A stretch of 64,000 nt of DNA, taken from assembly GCF_029872055.1 (NCBI RefSeq), contig NZ_JARXNQ010000003.1:186001-250000 (forward strand). The letters are read 5' to 3'. The notes below the pieces were generated by a model, which searched no databases, was not told the origin of the DNA, and saw only the letters and a program-made list of their open reading frames with translations. The translations under genes were made by a program, and so were the position numbers. Numbering within the stretch: position 1 is the stretch's first letter; the number at the start of each line of letters is the position of its first letter. This DNA is from Sulfurimonas sp. C5. GTDB taxonomy: Bacteria; Campylobacterota; Campylobacteria; Campylobacterales; Sulfurimonadaceae. Below are positions 40,478 through 49,662 of the stretch, piece after piece.

Positions 40478-41455
40478 TTACATTATAGAAAACGGTTTCA
40501 TTACCTCACGAGATTCTAACGGTTTTACCTGTACTTCTTCTTCTCCAAAAGCAAGTGTATACTCTTCATCTGCTTTAGTTTTACAGTAAGTTAAAATACC
40601 ACGCATTGCGAACTCTTTATCTTCTTGAGATGCATTTTTGCTAAGCAGTGCATGCGGTCCCGGCAGACCTACAGTTCTAATGTGATAAAACTTGTCGTTT
40701 TCTATCTCTTGTAAAAAAGCATTCTCATCTTTATCACGACCGATGACAAGTTTTGCACCGTTTTCAAGTCTAAAATGACGACCGTGCTTCATTACAGGGA
40801 TATCTTGTTTTTCAAATGTATCGTGCTTGATGAAGTCCCACATCTTTTTACCAAAATTTTCATCAGTTAAAAGACAACCGCCACCCGGAGATTCAAAATC
40901 AGTCAGACCTATCTCTTTAGCTAATTCCATTTGGCGATCACGACTTCTTCCCATAATATCTTCAAGTTTTTCACGATCAACCCAGCCTTCGATCTCAGGG
41001 ATCGTAGGTGCTAAACGTTTCGCAGACATAGGACGAAGCAGAAGTCCCTCACAGTTAGATTCGTTAAGAACAGTTTGCAGGGCATCTTTATTTTGTGACA
41101 TCGGGCGTTGTCCTAAAACCTCACCACTGATCAAAAATGAAGCACCTTCATCTTTCATAATTCTTTTTGCCACTTCAAACATTTTTGCATGACAGTCAAT
41201 ACAAGGATTGAAATGTTTCCCATAGCCGTATTTAGGATCAAAAAGTACATCTTGGAGATACTCGTCTTGAATATCTACAATTTTAAATTCTGCACCAACT
41301 TGAGCACACATGTTTTCCATATGGGCACGTCTGTCCTTTGTACTTCCAAAACCAGTTGCGATATTGATCGCCAACACATCTATACCTTGATCGATGATCA
41401 GTTTCATCGCTAAAGTAGAGTCCAGTCCACCGCTAAATAGGGCTATTGCTTTCAT
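40478..41455 (-). CDS. PP-loop tRNA-thiolation-like protein (MnmA/ThiI-related)
   Basis: 325 residues from ATG 41455 after AAGGAAAG; an in-frame GTG 21 nt upstream is rejected. The N-terminus has the PP-loop Phe-Ser-Gly-Gly-Leu-Asp-Ser-Thr (ATP pyrophosphatase). Phe-Asn-Pro-Cys-Ile-Asp-Cys-His resembles the MnmA catalytic Cys region, and Gly-Gly-Gly-Cys-Leu-Leu-Thr supplies another Cys. The C-terminal part resembles the NFACT-R/DUF814-like extension seen with such proteins in Campylobacterota. A role in sulphur transfer to tRNA or another substrate is inferred. The exact modification is unknown. Confidence 0.78.
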   Translation of the reverse strand: MKAIALFSGGLDSTLAMKLIIDQGIDVLAINIATGFGSTKDRRAHMENMCAQVGAEFKIVDIQDEYLQDVLFDPKYGYGKHFNPCIDCHAKMFEVAKRIMKDEGASFLISGEVLGQRPMSQNKDALQTVLNESNCEGLLLRPMSAKRLAPTIPEIEGWVDREKLEDIMGRSRDRQMELAKEIGLTDFESPGGGCLLTDENFGKKMWDFIKHDTFEKQDIPVMKHGRHFRLENGAKLVIGRDKDENAFLQEIENDKFYHIRTVGLPGPHALLSKNASQEDKEFAMRGILTYCKTKADEEYTLAFGEEEVQVKPLESREVMKPFSIM

Positions 41456-41564
41456 TTTCTTTCCTTGTGAAGGCACATGGGTATCTTTTATATAAGATAC
41501 TGTTTACCTAAAAAATTTTCGAAATTTTATCACAAGAAAGTTACACTATTATAAAAAAAACTAA

Positions 41565-43229
41565 TTAAGCTTCAAAGCTTACAAGTTGACCGCGCTTCAG
41601 TTGCGCTATTTTTCCGCGGTACTTTCGGATATAAAATGCTTTTTGTTCAAAAGAGATGTTAGACGCTATATTGATCTTCTTAAGTTCTCGATCATAATAT
41701 CTTGTCAAAAAGATAATAAGTTCAGCAGTTAAATCATCGCCACTTTTAAGCACTTTAACCATATCATCAACTAAAATAGCCATAAGTTCAGGAGCATCTG
41801 TTTTCCCCTCTAAAGCCATTGCAAATTCACGCGCATGAAACTGCAGCATCGAAGGCTCCAGCACATCCAAAACCGTATCTAAAAACTGAGGTTTTTCCAG
41901 TATAGTTTTAATTAAAGAGAGTTCCCACATATCTTTATGGGTATTTTTTTGTACTAACTCTTTTGGTTGTGAGTTTGTTTGATTTGTTATTTTTACGAGT
42001 GAAGGGGAAACTCCCAGTCCTCCTAAACGGGAAGCGAGATATGTTTTATACTCCTCTTGTAAAATAGGGCTGAGTGTTTTTAAGTATGCCACACCCTCCG
42101 CCATACAACGCTCTTTTTCTTTTGGATCTTTGAGATTGTAAAGCGATAATAACTCGTCTAATACAAATTCGATAAACGGCTTAGGGGTGTGAAAAATATC
42201 TGAAAGTTCATTGACACGTCCCTCTTTAACCATATCCGCAGGATCCAGACCACCCTCGAAAACAACAACCCCGCCGTTAAAACCTGCAGCACTCAGTAGT
42301 TTACTTGCCTTAAGTGCTGCTGCGCGTCCCGCTTTATCCCCGTCATACGCCATAATAACACGAGGAGAACCTTTTCTAAGAAGCGGTAAGTGTTCGTTTG
42401 TAAGAGCAGTTCCAAGCGTTGCAACCGCATTGTCAAAGCCTGCCTGATGCAACATAATTACATCTAAATAGCCTTCAGTGATTATAATCTCTGCTTTTTT
42501 GTAGATCGCCTGTTTTGCAATGTTATAGGCATATAAAAGACGTGACTTGTTAAAAAACTTTGTCTCTGGTGAATTCACATACTTTGCACTGTGTCCCGTA
42601 ATCGTACGTCCGCCAAAACCTACAATAGAACCGTTAGCCGAGTAGATCGGAAAAGTGATACGCTCGATAAAACGTGCAAAACTCTGTCTTCGCTCAGGGT
42701 CATATCCAACCACACCGTATTCTACAGCTTCATTTAACGTAAACTGCTCTGATTGAAGATAGTTAATGCTCTCGTGTGACTTAGGTGCATATCCCAGACC
42801 AAACTTTTCAATGCTGCTCTCATAGATGCCACGCTCGTGAAGATATTTCATTGCGATCTGATTGTGTGACAGGAGGTTTTGATACCACTCGTTGAGCTTT
42901 TCCATAAGCTGTGAGCGTGGTTTGTTATTTTTGTTATCGGTATATGTCAGTGTAAAGTTGTACGATGAAGCTAGTTTTTCGATCGCTTCAGGGTATGTGA
43001 GCTTTTCATACTCCATAACAAACTTAATGCTGTCACCGCCGGCACCACATCCAAAACAGTGATAAATCTGTTTTGACGGGCTTACTACGAAAGAAGCTGT
43101 TTTTTCATCATGAAACGGACAAGGTGCTTTAAAATTTGCACCTGCCTTTTTCAGCTCTACATAGCTTCCGACAACATCAATAACATCAAGTCGTGCCTTT
43201 AAGGCTTCTATGGAATCTTGGGAAATCAT
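41565..43229 (-). CDS. dnaG: DNA primase DnaG
   Basis: 554 residues. Zinc finger Cys-Pro-Phe-His...Cys-Phe-Gly-Cys near residue 37, primase core Phe-Gly-Gly-Arg and the Toprim motif Ile-Thr-Glu-Gly-Tyr-Leu-Asp-Val plus Asp-Gly-Asp-Lys-Ala-Gly. The C-terminal DnaB-binding domain is present but short. It makes RNA primers at the fork. It lies 20 kb from dnaA on the same (leading) strand. Not linked to rpsU-rpoD as in enteric bacteria; rpsU is 1.6 kb away. Confidence 0.95.
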   Translation of the reverse strand: MISQDSIEALKARLDVIDVVGSYVELKKAGANFKAPCPFHDEKTASFVVSPSKQIYHCFGCGAGGDSIKFVMEYEKLTYPEAIEKLASSYNFTLTYTDNKNNKPRSQLMEKLNEWYQNLLSHNQIAMKYLHERGIYESSIEKFGLGYAPKSHESINYLQSEQFTLNEAVEYGVVGYDPERRQSFARFIERITFPIYSANGSIVGFGGRTITGHSAKYVNSPETKFFNKSRLLYAYNIAKQAIYKKAEIIITEGYLDVIMLHQAGFDNAVATLGTALTNEHLPLLRKGSPRVIMAYDGDKAGRAAALKASKLLSAAGFNGGVVVFEGGLDPADMVKEGRVNELSDIFHTPKPFIEFVLDELLSLYNLKDPKEKERCMAEGVAYLKTLSPILQEEYKTYLASRLGGLGVSPSLVKITNQTNSQPKELVQKNTHKDMWELSLIKTILEKPQFLDTVLDVLEPSMLQFHAREFAMALEGKTDAPELMAILVDDMVKVLKSGDDLTAELIIFLTRYYDRELKKINIASNISFEQKAFYIRKYRGKIAQLKRGQLVSFEA

Positions 43230-43253
43230 AGAAGGATTATACTCATATGTCGA

Positions 43254-44342
43254 TTAAAATCTTTTTATCACCGACTTAAAACTAAAATATAAAACAAATC
43301 CCCATAAAATTACACTTGAACTTATAGCAAGCAAGCCTGCTTCTTCATGCAGATGGATCATCTCCTGAACGGAGATATCTTTTAAAACGATATCCAAACC
43401 TAATCCAAAAAGTACAGAACCGACTACTATCGTTGAGAGATAAACGGCTAATGAAGTTTTTCCAAGCATCTCTTTGACAACACCGATAGTGACAGTATTG
43501 GTCGCCGGTCCTGCACTTAAAAATACAAAAGCCGCTCCGGGTGAAACACCTGCGAGCATAAGTCCTGCAGCGATAGGCAATGAAGCTGTCGCACAAACAT
43601 ACATAGGCACGGCAATAATAATCACTATAATATAAGACAACCAAGTATATTCAAGGAGTATTTCACTTAAATTTTGGGGAATAGCTACCGTAATTAGAGC
43701 CCCTACCAAAAGTCCTACCAATAATGACGGGGCAATATCACCAAGCAAGGTAACAAATGCATACCTGAACATCCCTTTTATCGAAAACTTTGTTTTTTGA
43801 GTATTAGAAGAGGATGAACAACAACTCCCGCTACTGCAACAGCTTTGAACTTCTGCAGTCTTTTGTATTGTCTGCGGATTAAGAGAGAAACTTGCCGTCT
43901 TCGCCTCTGCTTGTGTTGTAAAAAGCTCTTTTTTGGTATAGAAATTTGCAATGATTCCGGCAATGATCGAAATAATTACCGAAGTGATAACACGATAAAT
44001 CGTAAAAGCCCATCCAAACATCCCGTAAGTGGCCAAGATCGAATCTACTCCCGTAATCGGTGTCGAGATCAAAAACGAGAGTACCGAGCCGTTACTAGCT
44101 CCGCTTTTTTTAAGACTTGCGGCAAGAGGGATGACACCGCAGGAACATACAGGCAGAGGAATTCCAAAAACTGCCGCTTTTATAACGGAACCTATAGAGT
44201 TTTTGCCTAAATGATTTTTTACAATTGTTTCAGGAACTACTTCATGTAAAAAACCGGCAAAGATAAGCCCAAATAAAATATACGGAGCCATCTCATTGCT
44301 CAGTTCAAATAAAGTAGTAAAAAAAAGTGTCAAAAACTCCAT
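43254..44342 (-). CDS. SO_0444-type permease (predicted Cu/Zn efflux)
   Basis: 362 residues from ATG 44342 (SD AAAGGAA). Ten or so hydrophobic segments in two halves, with Pro-Val-Cys-Ser-Cys-Gly-Val-Ile-Pro in the first half (the SO_0444 hallmark) and a central hydrophilic linker rich in Cys (two Cys-Cys pairs within eight residues) that looks made to bind soft metal. The related ArsP/DUF318 permeases export arsenicals or metals. Substrate inferred. It is divergent from a cyclic-nucleotide-binding-domain protein, 73 nt apart. Confidence 0.83.
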   Translation of the reverse strand: MEFLTLFFTTLFELSNEMAPYILFGLIFAGFLHEVVPETIVKNHLGKNSIGSVIKAAVFGIPLPVCSCGVIPLAASLKKSGASNGSVLSFLISTPITGVDSILATYGMFGWAFTIYRVITSVIISIIAGIIANFYTKKELFTTQAEAKTASFSLNPQTIQKTAEVQSCCSSGSCCSSSSNTQKTKFSIKGMFRYAFVTLLGDIAPSLLVGLLVGALITVAIPQNLSEILLEYTWLSYIIVIIIAVPMYVCATASLPIAAGLMLAGVSPGAAFVFLSAGPATNTVTIGVVKEMLGKTSLAVYLSTIVVGSVLFGLGLDIVLKDISVQEMIHLHEEAGLLAISSSVILWGFVLYFSFKSVIKRF

Positions 44343-44415
44343 CAATTTCCTTTAAAAATTTATGTTAAAATTCAAAATTACAACATCATATTTTAAAAAC
44401 AGTAAAGGCTTCCTT

Positions 44416-44811
44416 ATGAATTTAGAGGTATTTGATTTTTTTAGCAAACTAGAACCAAAGACAAAAGAGTACCTCAAGATGAGACTCCATCCCATAGAGG
44501 TACCTGAGAATACAACTCTTTTTTTTCAAGATGATATCTGTGACAGTATCTTATTTTTAACTTCGGGAGAAATAGAACTTGTAAAGCATATAGACGAAAA
44601 TGAAACAAAGCAACTGTATACTCTTAAAGCAGGAGAACAATGCATCGTAAATATTGCTTCAACTCTTTCGCAAACTCCGGCTCTAGCAAGTGCTACGACA
44701 ACAACACCGATTGAGGGTTATATCATCGATATGTACTCTTTAAAAGATCTAATGAGAATGAGTGAAGTGTATCAAGGTTATGTGTTTTCACTTTACAAGG
44801 TAGAATGCTAA
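44416..44811 (+). CDS. Crp-type sensor domain without a DNA-binding domain
   Basis: 131 residues from ATG 44416 after AAAGG; an in-frame upstream ATG at 44362 would add a non-conserved, promoter-like stretch. The cyclic-nucleotide-binding-type beta roll is complete (Glu-Asn-Thr-Thr-Leu-Phe-Phe-Gln-Asp ... Leu-Thr-Ser-Gly-Glu-Ile-Glu-Leu-Val-Lys), but the protein stops at the start of the dimer helix. No winged helix follows in any frame before rpsU. Either a natural sensor-only protein or a gene that has lost its 3' half. It is divergent from the metal permease. Confidence 0.72.
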   Translation: MNLEVFDFFSKLEPKTKEYLKMRLHPIEVPENTTLFFQDDICDSILFLTSGEIELVKHIDENETKQLYTLKAGEQCIVNIASTLSQTPALASATTTTPIEGYIIDMYSLKDLMRMSEVYQGYVFSLYKVEC

Positions 44812-44835
44812 TTTGTCATTTTTTAGTTTTTTCGT

Positions 44836-44841
44836 TATAAT
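44836..44841 (+). promoter_or_regulatory. -10 box of rpsU
   Basis: TATAAT after a T-rich run, about 39 nt before the rpsU ATG; T-tract plus -10 without -35 is the usual Campylobacterota form. Confidence 0.6.
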
Positions 44842-44879
44842 TCCAGTTCAAAATTTTTACAGAAAGTGGGTGATGTGAT

Positions 44880-45092
44880 ATGCCAGGTATTATGCTACGC
44901 ACAGATGATAATTTTGATGCAGCTTATAGACGTTTCAAAAAGCAGACTGACCGTAACCTTATCGTTACTGAAGCTCGTGCTCGTCGTTTCCACGAAACTG
45001 AAACTGAAAAGCGTAAAAAATTCAAAATTGCATCTCGCAAGAAAATGCTTAAACGTCTTTATATGATGAGACGTTACGAATCACGCCTGTAA
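44880..45092 (+). CDS. rpsU: 30S ribosomal protein S21
   Basis: 70 residues, family-typical. Very basic, with Asp-Ala-Ala-Tyr-Arg-Arg-Phe-Lys-Lys near residue 13 and the Arg-Arg-Phe-His-Glu block. It joins the small subunit near the anti-Shine-Dalgarno of 16S rRNA and helps initiation. Own promoter upstream and a UUCG-tetraloop hairpin starting in the stop codon, so it is monocistronic. Confidence 0.95.
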   Translation: MPGIMLRTDDNFDAAYRRFKKQTDRNLIVTEARARRFHETETEKRKKFKIASRKKMLKRLYMMRRYESRL

Positions 45093-45113
45093 TATAAGCC
45101 TTCGGGCTTATAT
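45092..45113 (+). terminator. UUCG-tetraloop hairpin after rpsU
   Basis: ATATAAGCC (45092-45100), loop TTCG, GGCTTATAT (45105-45113): perfect 9-bp stem with the stable UUCG tetraloop. Its first base is in the stop codon. T-run is poor, so it may mainly protect the 3' end. Confidence 0.65.
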
Positions 45114-45188
45114 ACCTCTAAAAACCTTTTAATTTTCCCCTAACATTATAATCAACATTCAAACTTCAACTTTTAAAGATTGTACTTT

Positions 45189-45557
45189 TTATATAACTGT
45201 AGTTTCCATCTTCTTTAGATATATCACCATATCTTCAAACTCATCACCTAGTTCGCAGCGTATATCATTTATGTGAGCATCAATAAATGTCGGTGTAAAT
45301 TCAACTTGAGACAGCGGTACAAGGGTCTCAAATGTTATCCCCAACTGATCAAAACAGTAGTCAAAGTCTGTGATCTCTTCTTGATTAGCAATCTCAATAG
45401 CATGAGTAATTGCCTGTATATTAAGTCTCATCACTAAAAGCTGTATCTCTTGCTCTGATAAATTTTCAAGAGCACTTGCCAAACCATTGATGATATAATC
45501 ATATATGATTCTAGATAGTACGATCTGTCTTTTAGTTTTTAATGACAATTCTTCCAT
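45189..45557 (-). CDS. Uncharacterised acidic cytoplasmic protein
   Basis: 122 residues, acidic, mostly helical, no signal peptide or membrane segment and two Cys. I recognise no motif. It follows dgt by 15 nt on the same strand, so it is probably the last gene of a thyX-lipoprotein-phnA-dgt operon. Called as a gene for its position and open frame. Confidence 0.65.
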   Translation of the reverse strand: MEELSLKTKRQIVLSRIIYDYIINGLASALENLSEQEIQLLVMRLNIQAITHAIEIANQEEITDFDYCFDQLGITFETLVPLSQVEFTPTFIDAHINDIRCELGDEFEDMVIYLKKMETTVI

Positions 45558-45572
45558 TGGATCACTTTATTG

Positions 45573-46640
45573 TTAAAATCTTCCCGTAATTTCGTTATAC
45601 ATATCAAGTGCATAACGGTCGCTCAGTCCCGCTATATAATCAGCTACAACACGATGTTTTTTTCTCTCTTGTAATTGCTCGTAATAAAACTTAGGCAACA
45701 TTTTCGGCTCTTCCATAAGCCCTTTGTACAAGCCTTTAATTGCCTGTGAACCCGCATACATCTTACGGACGATGTCTTTATGCTCATACATCTTTACATG
45801 AAGCAGTTTTTTTAGTTTTTTGATCTTTGTTTCAAGCTCTTTTTCATACCCTATAGGAAACTCTTCCTTATCTTCTACTCTTTGCTGTGAATATTCAAGA
45901 AGTGAATACACAAGGTGATTGATCATGTGTGAGCTGAATCTATAACGAAACATTTCGTCATTTTCACTACCAACCCCTTCTTGTGCAACTTTTTCAAGTA
46001 TTTCACATACCAGTTCACTCTCTTTTAAATCATCAAAAGAGATAAGTCCTGAATGAACTCCGTCGTCAATATCATGACTGATATACGCAATCTCGTCCGC
46101 ACGGTCAACAATCATAGCTTCATATGTAGGATGTTTTTCAAGATCAAAGTATTTATCTACCACATCCGGGATAAAAGATTTTCTATAAGGATAGGAATGT
46201 TTCAATATTCCTTCTAGAGTTGCAAATGTCAAGTTAAGCCCGTCAAAATTTTTATAACGTTTTTCTAACTTGGTAACAACTCGAAAACTTTGAAAGTTGT
46301 GTTCAAAACCGTTATTAAAACCGTCAGCTTTTAAACACTCATCTAAAGTATCACCGCCGACATGTCCAAAAGGAGTATGACCGAGATCGTGTGAAAGAGC
46401 TATAGCTTCTGCTAAAGATTCATTGAGTCCAAGTTCTGAGGTGATTGATCGGGCAATTTGAGAGACCTCGATCGAATGAGTGAGGCGAGTACGGAAAAAA
46501 TCACCTTCGTGATTTAAAAATACCTGCGTTTTGTATTCTAGTTTTCTAAAGCTGCCAGAGTGGATAATTCTATCCCTGTCTCTGGCAAAGGGATTTCTAA
46601 AATCTTTGTCGATCTTATAAAATCTGTCTGTGAGTTCCAT
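45573..46640 (-). CDS. dgt: dGTPase-like HD-domain triphosphohydrolase
   Basis: 355 residues. Ser-Gly-Ser-Phe-Arg-Lys-Leu-Glu-Tyr-Lys-Thr-Gln-Val-Phe near residue 28 and the metal site His-Asp-Leu-Gly-His-Thr-Pro-Phe-Gly-His define this family (HD metal ligands intact). It cleaves dGTP, or other dNTPs, to the nucleoside and triphosphate, and so adjusts the dNTP pool. Its start overlaps the phnA stop by one base (TAATG). With thyX in the same cluster and nrdB nearby, this is a nucleotide-pool neighbourhood. Confidence 0.9.
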   Translation of the reverse strand: MELTDRFYKIDKDFRNPFARDRDRIIHSGSFRKLEYKTQVFLNHEGDFFRTRLTHSIEVSQIARSITSELGLNESLAEAIALSHDLGHTPFGHVGGDTLDECLKADGFNNGFEHNFQSFRVVTKLEKRYKNFDGLNLTFATLEGILKHSYPYRKSFIPDVVDKYFDLEKHPTYEAMIVDRADEIAYISHDIDDGVHSGLISFDDLKESELVCEILEKVAQEGVGSENDEMFRYRFSSHMINHLVYSLLEYSQQRVEDKEEFPIGYEKELETKIKKLKKLLHVKMYEHKDIVRKMYAGSQAIKGLYKGLMEEPKMLPKFYYEQLQERKKHRVVADYIAGLSDRYALDMYNEITGRF

Positions 46641-47170
46641 TACGCTTTTTTAATAAACTCTGTTTTTAAGAATATTTTTGTTCCGTTTACACGTCCTTCG
46701 ATGTGTGTAGGATCATTAGGAGCAAGTGCAATTCTAGTAACTGTTGTACCGCGTTTTGCAGTAAATCCGGCACCTTTAACCTCTAAGTCTTTCATAATTA
46801 CAATACTGTCACCGGCATGCAGTTCAACACCGTTACAGTCTTTATAAACTAACTTGTTAGCTTCTGCATTGATCGCTTGATCAGCCAGTTTTTGCTCTTC
46901 CTCTTCTAGATACATCATATCAACCATATCTTGACGTCCAAGTTTGTTTAGTAAAATGTAGCTAAGAACTTTCACTGCCGATGTTTCGCTCCACATAGAG
47001 TCATTTAGGCAGTTAAAGTGGTTATCATCTAGATCACCACTCTCAATCTGTCCTTTACAAGTAGCACACACGTATACGCTTTGTTCTTCACTACCGTCAC
47101 TAACAGGTAGTTCCATTAACGTTACGTCTTCATTACTTCCACATAATTCACATACTTCGCTTCTTGCCAT
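46640..47170 (-). CDS. phnA: PhnA/YjdM-like zinc-ribbon protein
   Basis: 176 residues. N-terminal zinc ribbon (Cys-Glu-Leu-Cys ... Cys-Ala-Thr-Cys). The C-terminal PhnA domain shows Val-Tyr-Lys-Asp-Cys-Asn-Gly-Val-Glu-Leu-His-Ala-Gly-Asp-Ser and Val-Lys-Gly-Ala-Gly-Phe-Thr-Ala-Lys-Arg-Gly-Thr. Despite its old name the family is not proven to act on phosphonates; no phn genes are nearby. It lies between a lipoprotein gene (5-nt gap) and dgt (1-base overlap). Confidence 0.85.
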   Translation of the reverse strand: MARSEVCELCGSNEDVTLMELPVSDGSEEQSVYVCATCKGQIESGDLDDNHFNCLNDSMWSETSAVKVLSYILLNKLGRQDMVDMMYLEEEEQKLADQAINAEANKLVYKDCNGVELHAGDSIVIMKDLEVKGAGFTAKRGTTVTRIALAPNDPTHIEGRVNGTKIFLKTEFIKKA

Positions 47171-47175
47171 ATTTT

Positions 47176-47394
47176 TTATTCTCCCGTCTTATCAAATTCT
47201 ATATCTTTATTCGATACTTTTTTATCTTCACTAACTTTATGAAATGCCTTGTCGGCCTCTTCTTCGTTATATGCTCTACACTCTTGAGGGATCTCGCCGC
47301 TTTCTGTATTTACCTTATCACACATAGTACCTGTCACTGTAAAGTACGAACAGCCACTAAAAAAAAGTAATCCTAAAAGAAGTAATTTAACCAT
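47176..47394 (-). CDS. Small lipoprotein
   Basis: 72 residues. Residues 1-14 are a signal peptide with lipobox Phe-Ser-Gly-Cys, so Cys15 should be lipidated. The rest is short, acidic and has two further Cys (near 25 and 39) that could pair. Function unknown. AGGAAAAATT precedes the ATG. Lies between thyX and phnA with gaps of 8 and 5 nt. Confidence 0.75.
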   Translation of the reverse strand: MVKLLLLGLLFFSGCSYFTVTGTMCDKVNTESGEIPQECRAYNEEEADKAFHKVSEDKKVSNKDIEFDKTGE

Positions 47395-47402
47395 AATTTT
47401 TC

Positions 47403-48236
47403 CTATTTATTTTTTACAATGAGATCAATATATTTTTTCGGAGTAGCAGCTTTCATTGCCTCAGCTAACCATCTGATTTGAAAGTATGCCGCACCACTGT
47501 CTCTTAAAGTAAAATAGTTTTTCAAACTTCTTAAGTTAAATGTTACAACCATATCAACTTTCACGTTGTCAGAGATGATATGTTTAAAGGCATCCCCTAC
47601 ATTGCGCTTTTTCTTTCCTGCTTCTAATGCTTCGTAAAGCTTCTGTGCATCACTGCTAAACTCTTCAATAAAACCTAAAGAGCTCTTTGCAACAGCAATA
47701 GAAAGAAAATCTTCCACTTTTTTTGATTGAAACAATAATTTGTCATACATAGCACCGATCTCTAAACGATTGTAGTCTTCATCAGCTGTTACAAACATAT
47801 CATAAGAAAGTACTTTTTGGATAAAAAATTCTTTGTCCCCACCGTAAAGTGAAGCTACAAATGCATTAATAATGCTGCTCATCGTGTAACGAGTACTTCT
47901 TACACTAATTGCTTGAAGTCTGTGTCTCGCATGTTCTTGTAAAACACCTCGGCTTGTTCCCCTAACTAAGTAAGAGAGATTAGCATGTTCTAAAATAGAA
48001 TGGTGGAAATAGGTCCACGCCAGATCATCAAGTAAAGCAGAATCTTCAATAGTGTTGAGCTCATCTTTCATGCTCTCATCCGGTAAGATGTTGCGTATAG
48101 ATTTAATAACCTCGTTTTCACTGTTTTCAAAGCTATCGTAACATGTCCTCGCTGCCGCTTCAGCTACTCCTATACCGGTATCCTGTAGAAGCACTACCTC
48201 AGGTTTTGTATATTTGATCCCGTAAATCTCTTCCAT
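47403..48236 (-). CDS. thyX: FAD-dependent thymidylate synthase ThyX
   Basis: 277 residues. The ThyX motif Arg-His-Arg-x7-Ser is present in Ala-Arg-His-Arg-Leu-Gln-Ala-Ile-Ser-Val-Arg-Ser-Thr-Arg-Tyr. It makes dTMP from dUMP using FADH2 and methylene-THF, replacing ThyA as in many Campylobacterota. It heads the cluster with lipoprotein, phnA and dgt. Confidence 0.93.
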   Translation of the reverse strand: MEEIYGIKYTKPEVVLLQDTGIGVAEAAARTCYDSFENSENEVIKSIRNILPDESMKDELNTIEDSALLDDLAWTYFHHSILEHANLSYLVRGTSRGVLQEHARHRLQAISVRSTRYTMSSIINAFVASLYGGDKEFFIQKVLSYDMFVTADEDYNRLEIGAMYDKLLFQSKKVEDFLSIAVAKSSLGFIEEFSSDAQKLYEALEAGKKKRNVGDAFKHIISDNVKVDMVVTFNLRSLKNYFTLRDSGAAYFQIRWLAEAMKAATPKKYIDLIVKNK

Positions 48237-48288
48237 TCTTCATATCCTCAAACATGCGATGGTGTATTCTACTATAATAAATATTAAA

Positions 48289-48933
48289 TTATTTAACGAC
48301 ACCGTTGAGAATCGGAACAAAATCACAATCCTCCAATTCCTCTTCGATAATCCGCTCACCCCTTTTCATAAAACGGGTAATTACTTGCTTGTTTCCTTTT
48401 TGCATCGGAGCGACCAAAATCCCGTCATCTGCAAGTTGATCAAAAAGTTTTGCAGGGATCTCTTTAGCCGTCGCCGAAAATAAAATACGGTCATAAGGTG
48501 CATACTGAATCCAGCCATTTTGCCCGTCATCCGTGCGTGCATGAATATTATTAAGTCCCAGATCACGAAAACGCTTTTTAGCTTCGAGGATCAAACTCTC
48601 AATTCTCTCGATCGTAAAAACACCGCGAAAAAGATGTGAGAGAACAGCTGCTTGATATCCGCTTCCGCAACCCACTTCTAAAACTCTGTCAGCACCTCTA
48701 GGAATAAGATATTCCGTCATTTTTGCAACTGTCAATGGAGAACTTATGTATTGATTAGAACCTATCGGTAACGCATCTAATTTATATGCATTATGACGGA
48801 ATCCCATTGGAACAAATGCTTCCCTATCTGTTAAAGCTATTGCTTTTTTCACATCCTCATCTAAACCGCCGATTTTTGCATCGCAATCCTCAGCCAACTT
48901 TGCCGTTTTTGTTGCCTTTATCCTGTCTAACAC
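48289..48933 (-). CDS. pcm: Protein-L-isoaspartate O-methyltransferase
   Basis: 214 residues from GTG 48933, placed directly after the TAG of the nitrilase gene, with AGGAATAAAATA upstream. SAM motif I Leu-Glu-Val-Gly-Cys-Gly-Ser-Gly-Tyr-Gln is clear, and the Ser-Ser-Pro-Leu-Thr-Val-Ala substrate loop is in place. It methylates isoaspartyl residues as a first step in repairing aged proteins. No ATG gives a full-length N-terminus, so GTG is favoured. Confidence 0.9.
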   Translation of the reverse strand: MLDRIKATKTAKLAEDCDAKIGGLDEDVKKAIALTDREAFVPMGFRHNAYKLDALPIGSNQYISSPLTVAKMTEYLIPRGADRVLEVGCGSGYQAAVLSHLFRGVFTIERIESLILEAKKRFRDLGLNNIHARTDDGQNGWIQYAPYDRILFSATAKEIPAKLFDQLADDGILVAPMQKGNKQVITRFMKRGERIIEEELEDCDFVPILNGVVK

Positions 48934-49659
48934 CTATTTTATTCCTACATCCAAATATCGTCTCATTATTGAGATCTCTTTTTTCTTATACTCTTGCTCT
49001 AAGCAAGGCGTATTCCCGTTTCTACTCTCTATTCCCTGTGGCGTAATTATCCCGCTTAATGCACTGCAGGCATATTCTGCGGAATCACTTGCACAAACAT
49101 AACACTGATTGATAATTGCTAATGTTTGCGTAAGAGCTCTAAAGTGTTCACTTCTGGATTTACCCCACCAAGCTGGGATTGCAATAACATCTGCACCCTC
49201 ACATTTTTGCCATAATTCTTTAAAGCGAAGCTCAAAACAAATGAGCAATGCAAGTTTTACCCCTGCAATTTCGATAATCTCAAAATCATCATCGCTTCCC
49301 TCTTGCATATACTTATGCTCATCACCTAACTTAAAAAGTCTTGCTTTTGCCCTTTGGTATACTAACTCACCGTTAGCAAATACCTTTGCCATATTAAATA
49401 CTTGACCTTCAATGAGTTCTAACATAGTAAGGATAACAATCTTGTTTTGTGAGTGTTTTTGAATTTGAGATGTAAAATATGAAGCGCTTGCAACAGCATG
49501 ATCTAAATTATCATAATCAAATCCTGTAAGACACACTTCCGGTGCTGTCACTAAAGAGTTTTCTTCTATATTTTTGAGCTGCTGTAAAAACTCTTCAAGA
49601 TTTTTTTCATAATCTGAAGAGGTTTTTAATGAGAGAGTTACGAGATTTTTTACTTGCAA
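48934..49659 (-). CDS. Carbon-nitrogen hydrolase (nitrilase superfamily)
   Basis: 241 residues. The catalytic triad is visible as Glu in Ala-Pro-Glu-Val-Cys-Leu-Thr-Gly, Lys in Arg-Leu-Phe-Lys-Leu-Gly-Asp-Glu and Cys in Leu-Leu-Ile-Cys-Phe-Glu-Leu-Arg-Phe. Family members hydrolyse amides or nitriles; the closest role (omega-amidase, carbamoylputrescine, other) cannot be chosen. It is flanked by nrdB (3-nt gap) and pcm (abutting), so the three are co-transcribed. Confidence 0.86.
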   Translation of the reverse strand: MQVKNLVTLSLKTSSDYEKNLEEFLQQLKNIEENSLVTAPEVCLTGFDYDNLDHAVASASYFTSQIQKHSQNKIVILTMLELIEGQVFNMAKVFANGELVYQRAKARLFKLGDEHKYMQEGSDDDFEIIEIAGVKLALLICFELRFKELWQKCEGADVIAIPAWWGKSRSEHFRALTQTLAIINQCYVCASDSAEYACSALSGIITPQGIESRNGNTPCLEQEYKKKEISIMRRYLDVGIK

Positions 49660-49662
49660 GTT

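Noticed and set aside
44866-45066. 66-residue plus-strand ORF over rpsU
   Set aside because: Shadow of rpsU in another frame.
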